DNA of 64,000 nucleotides, taken from the NCBI RefSeq assembly GCF_008692845.1, contig NZ_VXJW01000001.1, forward strand, positions 682,001 through 746,000, written 5' to 3'. Positions 60,488 to 64,000 of this stretch are shown here, one piece after another (the stretch's first letter is position 1; every line of letters begins with the position of its first letter). Made by a program: the position numbers and the translations under genes. This stretch comes from Salmonella enterica subsp. arizonae. Its GTDB lineage: Bacteria > Pseudomonadota > Gammaproteobacteria > Enterobacterales > Enterobacteriaceae. Under the pieces are notes generated by a model. The model ran no database searches. It saw only the letters and a program-made list of their open reading frames with translations, and was not told the DNA's origin.

Positions 60488-62845
60488 TCAGTTAAGACGC
60501 CACCGGGCTTTCAGATAGCTACCCAGCATCTCCTCCACAAGAGGGCGCAGGCCATTCAGAAATTCCTTTTTCGCACTCGCCACCGCCCTTACTCCGATAG
60601 TGCGCTCTGCATCGGTATTACCGACCAGCCCGGACGGTTTCAGCTCTGTGTCAGACAGCATCTGGTACGTGTCCTCATAGTCCGATATTTGCTTTTCACG
60701 AAGCGCGTTAAAGCGTTCCGGCTCTTTGCGTTCCAGCACGCTGTGTAACGGGCCCCACTGCAGTAACCACTCACTGAACTCGCTGTTTTCGGCGGTTTTC
60801 ACCTGACGCTCAGCGCTCCGAAGGTCTGAAGTCGTCACGCCGGACGCGCCAAAGAAACGCATTTCTGCCGTCACGCTGGTGAGTTCAAGTGATTCCTTCA
60901 GCTTATTCTGATACGCCAGACAGACCTCAATTTCATCAACGAAAGCCAGCGTTCTGACCTTTTCCAGGGCAATCCGTTCCAGCATTTCCATACGGAACAT
61001 CTCACGCCCCGTGGAAACCAGCCCCGGGAGATTGTTATCGTATACTCCTTTTTCTGCATTATGTACCAGCTGTACGTTCTTCATCTGGTGCAAAGCAAAC
61101 GTGACCCGGTCCTCGCAGCTTGATGTTGCCTCGGTTGCCATGGCAAAGGTTTTTGCTCTCAGCACATCATCTTCAGCCAGCAGGGCCAGCCAGGACGATA
61201 TCTGTGCCTTAAAGCCCGCGTCCTTTTCGAAGTTTTCCGTCTCACTCAGTCTGTCCAGGAAGAGGCTGAAGGCGGCGGCGTTATCCTCCTGTCCGGACGC
61301 ATGCCATCTGTCTGCAGGGTCCGGTTCCCCCTCCCGTGCCGGCATCAGCCAGTCAGCGACCGCCAGGTGCAGTGCCCGGGCTTCCCGGGGGACGGAAGGC
61401 CCCGCCATATCGAATCGTATCCTGGGGCCTGAATAGCCAGGAGCGCTGGTTAGGTTCCGCAGAGTCCGCAGAGTGCGTTCAGACAGCGGATTCCCTTCCA
61501 GATGTACAGTTGCCTCTGAGGACAGACCAGTGATACTTTCCGGCAGGCGGGTCAGCCTGTTATTAGAGGCCCACAGCGTCTGTAGTCCTGGCGGCAGCGC
61601 CGGCAGGCTGCTCAGCTGGTTAGCAGAGACCGCCAACTCCTCTAGTCCTGGCGATAGCGCCGGCAGGCTGGTTAGCAGGTTACCAGAGACAATCAGCTCT
61701 CGTAGTCCTGGCGGCAGCGCCGACAGGTGGGTCAGTCGGTTATTAGTGGCCCACAGCTTACATAGCCCTGACGGCAGCGCCGGCAGGCTGGGCAGCAGGT
61801 TATCAGATACCGACAGTTCCTGTAGTCCCGTCGGCAGCGCCGGCAGGCTGGGCAGCCGGTTATTATAGGCCCACAGCTTACATAGTCCTGACGGCAGCGC
61901 TGGCAAGCTGGCAAGCTGGTTATCAGATACCGACAGCTCCCGTAGTCCTTGCGGCAGCGCCGGCAGGCTGGTCAGCTGGTTACCAAAGGCTGACAGTTTA
62001 CATAGTCCTGACGGCAGCGCCGGCAGGCTGGTCAGCGGGTTACCATAGATCGACAGCTCCCGTAGCCCTGACGGCAGCGCCGGCAGGCTGGGCAGCTGGT
62101 TACCAGCGACAATCAGCTCCTGTAGTCCTGCCGGCAGCGCCGGCAGGCTGGTCAGATTATTATCAGGAATAACCAGTGTTGTAATATGCGGTGGTAAATG
62201 GTCTGGTAAGGTGGTGAGGCCTGACTCTCCCACGTTAAGCACTGGATTGCCGTTCTTCAGACAGTTACGCATTTCCCGTACCACTGCTGCGCGGCCGCGT
62301 GCCTCTCCTTCTGGCGCCGCCCTTTGCCATGCTGACCAGACAGCATCATACTCTGCTGCCGTCTGTGGCGCCGTTGTGGCAGGGAGGCAGGATGTCCCGG
62401 ATGCCCCTTCCGCGTGTTCTGTGCGTTCCACTCCCGGTTCTGTTGCCATGGTGAAGTGATGTGTTTCACTGTACCCTTGGCAATTCACGGTATAGTTCCC
62501 GGCGTCGTCCAGGGTGACTGATAATATCTCCTGGTTGTCTTCATCCAGGATACAGAAGTGGTTTTCCCCATGCAGGCCGGAATGAATGTTTTCCTCCCAT
62601 CCGGCATACGCGAGCGTCCTGAGCAGGTCAAATCTGCTGACCACATCCTCCCGCGTCGTTCCGGCCGGCGGGTGACAAATCGTCCGGATGCACTCCAGCG
62701 CTGCAGTCTGGTGCGTTGAGCAAAAAAATTCCTTACCTTTTTCCCATGAGCTCATTTCAGGGGGGGTATCAGACCAGGCAATACGATAAATGCGGCTGTT
62801 ACTGATGGTGGCGGGAAGACATCCGCTTCCAACATGAAAGGGCAT
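60488..62845 (-). CDS. SspH-family type III effector, LRR-NEL E3 ubiquitin ligase
   Basis: A 785-residue effector of the SspH1/SspH2/SlrP group that ubiquitinates host proteins. Layout: N-terminal translocation/membrane domain (1-~165; MPFHVGSGC with Cys9 at the SspH2 palmitoylation position), leucine-rich repeats (about 205-440, with ten exact 20-residue units of the PALPxGLxxLxxxxNxLxSL type), and a C-terminal NEL catalytic domain (about 470-785) with the nucleophile Cys577 in SSCEDRV (CxD motif). The N-terminus looks SspH2-like and parts of the C-terminal domain SspH1-like by recollection. Weak RBS AAGG. It is one intact frame in low-GC surroundings. Confidence 0.9.
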   Translation of the reverse strand: MPFHVGSGCLPATISNSRIYRIAWSDTPPEMSSWEKGKEFFCSTHQTAALECIRTICHPPAGTTREDVVSRFDLLRTLAYAGWEENIHSGLHGENHFCILDEDNQEILSVTLDDAGNYTVNCQGYSETHHFTMATEPGVERTEHAEGASGTSCLPATTAPQTAAEYDAVWSAWQRAAPEGEARGRAAVVREMRNCLKNGNPVLNVGESGLTTLPDHLPPHITTLVIPDNNLTSLPALPAGLQELIVAGNQLPSLPALPSGLRELSIYGNPLTSLPALPSGLCKLSAFGNQLTSLPALPQGLRELSVSDNQLASLPALPSGLCKLWAYNNRLPSLPALPTGLQELSVSDNLLPSLPALPSGLCKLWATNNRLTHLSALPPGLRELIVSGNLLTSLPALSPGLEELAVSANQLSSLPALPPGLQTLWASNNRLTRLPESITGLSSEATVHLEGNPLSERTLRTLRNLTSAPGYSGPRIRFDMAGPSVPREARALHLAVADWLMPAREGEPDPADRWHASGQEDNAAAFSLFLDRLSETENFEKDAGFKAQISSWLALLAEDDVLRAKTFAMATEATSSCEDRVTFALHQMKNVQLVHNAEKGVYDNNLPGLVSTGREMFRMEMLERIALEKVRTLAFVDEIEVCLAYQNKLKESLELTSVTAEMRFFGASGVTTSDLRSAERQVKTAENSEFSEWLLQWGPLHSVLERKEPERFNALREKQISDYEDTYQMLSDTELKPSGLVGNTDAERTIGVRAVASAKKEFLNGLRPLVEEMLGSYLKARWRLN
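61561..62160 (-). repeat. 60-bp tandem repeats coding the LRR domain
   Basis: Ten consecutive 60-bp units with no indels. Each contains the near-constant core CCTGxCGGCAGCGCCGGCAGGCTG on the plus strand, giving 20 residues per unit. Units alternate between a SVSDN-type and an AYNN/ATNN-type LRR sequence, so the real period may be partly 120 bp. Confidence 0.9.
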
Positions 62846-63490
62846 AACAAAAAACCTTTATAAATTTACATATAGTATCTGTCCGGCGGACATCATCTCT
62901 CCCTGGTCTTAATTTCACAATAAGGTTATCGGCGGAGCCATGGTCGTCCCGCCATGGCGGACCTCAGAAAGTGCAGAAGAAACACCCGTTATAATGACCG
63001 GATGACGGGCCTGCTGTTTTACGGGTAAAGGTGTCGATTTTTTCGGGGGCGTTTTCTGCAATGCCCCGCTCATCCGGCGTCAGCGCCAGGACACCCGATT
63101 CTGGCAGGCTGAAGTCGCAACCGGTGCTGGCCATCCGATCGTGACATCTGTTGCAATCAAATGGTGAAAATCAAGCTTTTTCTCATTTTTAATGCTAACA
63201 GGCTGAAAATTATCGATTACGCGGAGATCTCAACCAGCGTGGCAGACAGAGACGTGGACAGACATAATAATGCCGGAAAAAGTTGAGCGGACATAATCAT
63301 AAAATAAAAAATATGGCTACTGCCAGCTAGTTAAAAACTATTTATTATTTCACTGACAGATTTTCCTAACTCAAGTGATCTCATTGTACCTGGTAGATAA
63401 TTTTTACAAAAATCCGGAGGAGGGAAAAACAATATCACCTATGTGAAGTCCACTCAGTTTGTGAGCTGGGCAAGAACATACGTATTGCCA
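62846..63490. other. Non-coding stretch between the E3 ligase gene and the integrase relic
   Basis: A 645-base region. It holds the effector's promoter (AT-rich, 62846-62900), a palindrome GCCATGG-TCGTCCCG-CCATGGC near 62937-62958, and no intact gene. An AT-rich section (63300-63430) follows. I see possible relic sequence but no nameable element. Confidence 0.5.
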
Positions 63491-63494
63491 GTTG

Positions 63495-63721
63495 ATTTCT
63501 GTGGGGAGCTTGCAGAAAAGTTGCCGACTTGTGAGCAGCACTGACTATCTGATGCGCGCCGGGGTCAGGAAAAACAGCCCGGACGGGAGCATTCCCCCTG
63601 ACTGCCTGACGAAAAAGTTTGTCGCCGCGAGGAAATCAACTGATATTGAGTTCAGCGAAACCCCACCGCCGTTTCTGATTTTCGGTTTAAAAAATGTTAA
63701 AACTAATTTTGTTGTGGTATA
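63495..63721 (+). pseudogene. Lambda-type integrase relic, truncated before HxxR
   Basis: The frame ...SLQKSCRLVSSTDYLMRA..., then IPPDCLTKKFVAARKS and IEFSETPPPF lines up with lambda integrase (LDKCKEILGG..., SRYFMRARKASGLSFEGDPPTF, then HELRSL) over about 60 residues of the catalytic domain. The similarity ends exactly where the HELR motif should begin and is replaced by LIFGLKNVKTNFVVV and a stop. The N-terminal half and the catalytic H, R and Y are missing, so it is inactive. It points at the SdsR locus 80 bases away. Confidence 0.7.
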
Positions 63722-63730
63722 AGGGGAAAA

Positions 63731-63742
63731 AGACCGAATACG
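63731..63742. repeat. att-like repeat, copy 1
   Basis: AGACCGAATACG, identical to the copy at 63805-63816 that is the end of SdsR. Preceded by an A-rich stretch as in the other copy. Probably left by site-specific integration. Confidence 0.6.
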
Positions 63743-63799
63743 GAAATTCGAGGAATCTCGAGGAAAGACAATTAAGCCTTTGATTTAAAAGAAAAATAA

Positions 63800-63903
63800 A
63801 AAAGAGACCGAATACGATTCCTGTATTCGGTCCAGGGAAATGGCTCTTGGGAGAGAGCCGTGCGCTAAAAGTTGGCATTAATGCAGGCTACGTCGCCTTG
63901 CCC
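63800..63903 (-). ncRNA. sdsR: Stationary-phase sRNA SdsR (RyeB)
   Basis: Minus strand: GGCAAGGCGACGTAGCCTGC, a middle region with GCCAACTTTTAGCGCACGG and CTCTCTCCCAAGAGCC, and the terminal hairpin GACCGAATACAGGAATCGTA with TTCGGTC and a T run. This matches the remembered SdsR sequence almost base for base. Known: RpoS-dependent and Hfq-bound; it regulates e.g. mutS, tolC and ompD. The -10 TATTCT (63910-63915) is appropriate for sigma-S. Confidence 0.93.
63805..63816. repeat. att-like repeat, copy 2 (end of SdsR)
   Basis: AGACCGAATACG inside the SdsR terminator stem; see copy 1. Because this stem is needed for the sRNA, an integrase using it restores function on insertion, as with tRNA att sites. 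Confidence 0.6.
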
Positions 63904-63909
63904 TTTAAG

Positions 63910-63915
63910 AATAGA
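63910..63915 (-). promoter_or_regulatory. Sigma-S -10 element of sdsR
   Basis: On the minus strand the leader reads CATCTATTCTTAAAGGG; CTATTCT is a good sigma-S -10 with the extended C, 7 bases before the expected +1. Confidence 0.65.
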
Positions 63916-64000
63916 TGACAACGCCAGGTTTTCCAGCTTGTGACGAAGGTGATTGAAAAAATCTGCCGCCATGTTTGTCATCAGAGATAAAAAAACCGTA

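Larger units (their letters stand above)
63765..64000 (+). ncRNA. sraC: Antisense RNA RyeA (SraC), right part cut by window
   Basis: From E. coli, a 249-base RNA on the opposite strand to SdsR, spanning it entirely and extending beyond both ends. The locus and SdsR complement are conserved here. The start is an estimate (38 bases left of the SdsR 3' end in E. coli); the end is outside the window. No experimental-quality promoter signal was fixed. Confidence 0.5.

Noticed and set aside
61336-61868. Plus-strand repetitive open frames in the LRR region
   Set aside because: They come from the 60-bp periodicity of the SspH-type gene on the other strand (a period divisible by three keeps all frames open).
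61561-62160. CRISPR array, because of regular 60-bp repeats
   Set aside because: Units are coding LRR repeats in one long frame, not repeats with unique spacers, and no cas genes are near.
63687-63878. Minus-strand 63-residue open frame
   Set aside because: It overlaps SdsR and the att-like repeats; no RBS; composition reflects the AT-rich flank.

Overview
This window is chromosomal DNA from Salmonella, most likely Salmonella enterica. From about 1 to 55.9 kb it follows the gene order that Escherichia coli and Salmonella share (treA-ycgR-emtA-ldcA-cvrA-dadX-dadA-ycgB-fadR-nhaB-dsbB, then minCDE, fadD, manXYZ, mntP, kdgR, proQ, letAB and pphA). Salmonella-specific genes sit inside or beside it: the second division-type penicillin-binding protein PBP3SAL, the guanine-nucleotide exchange effector SopE2, and an SspH-family ubiquitin ligase. 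Products were named from remembered protein sequences, and no database search was possible.

Layout. 1-3.1 kb: end of periplasmic trehalase, ymgE, flagellar brake ycgR with a textbook FliA promoter, lytic transglycosylase emtA. 3.3-14 kb: ldcA, cvrA, the dadAX alanine catabolic operon with a CRP site, ycgB, fadR, nhaB, dsbB and a DUF1971 gene. 14-14.8 kb: three very small genes, two of them a tandem pair of disordered proline/acidic peptides. 14.9-18.5 kb: ycgN, ycgM, ycgL, then minCDE. 18.5-25.6 kb: rnd and fadD (both with UUG starts, fadD with a FadR operator), yeaY, tsaB, yoaA, ridA-like yoaB, yoaH. 25.7-33 kb: pabB, nudL, sdaA, pdeD, yoaE. 33-37.3 kb: manXYZ, yobD, and mntP behind two MntR-like boxes and a yybP-ykoY manganese riboswitch. 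37.2-45.5 kb: rlmA, PBP3SAL, yobF-cspC, yebO, mgrB, yobH, kdgR, yebQ, htpX. 45.6-55.9 kb: proQ-prc, msrC, the lipid transport pair letA-letB, rsmF, yebV, yebW, pphA.

The accessory part is about 55.9-63.8 kb, between pphA and the SdsR/RyeA small-RNA locus. It is visibly more AT-rich and fragmented. It carries a small exported-protein gene broken in an A8 run, sopE2, a two-membrane-segment orphan, a gene for a SteA-like effector with a duplicated internal module, a 43-residue gene on the opposite strand, a small pseudogene with an in-frame stop, and an SspH-type E3 ligase whose leucine-rich repeats form an exact 60-bp DNA periodicity. The right end has a lambda-type integrase relic cut off just before its HxxR motif. 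Next to it are two copies of a 12-bp sequence that is also the 3' end of SdsR. The simplest reading is an old prophage that used the bidirectional sRNA locus as attachment site, decayed, and left an effector cluster.

How the genes work together. Most of the backbone is housekeeping: septum placement, fatty acid uptake and its regulator, sugar phosphotransferase import, manganese export, and envelope maintenance (EmtA, LdcA, PBP3SAL, Prc, LetAB). The island adds candidate host-directed functions: Rho-GTPase activation by SopE2, a possible phosphoinositide-linked SteA relative, and ubiquitin ligation by the SspH protein.
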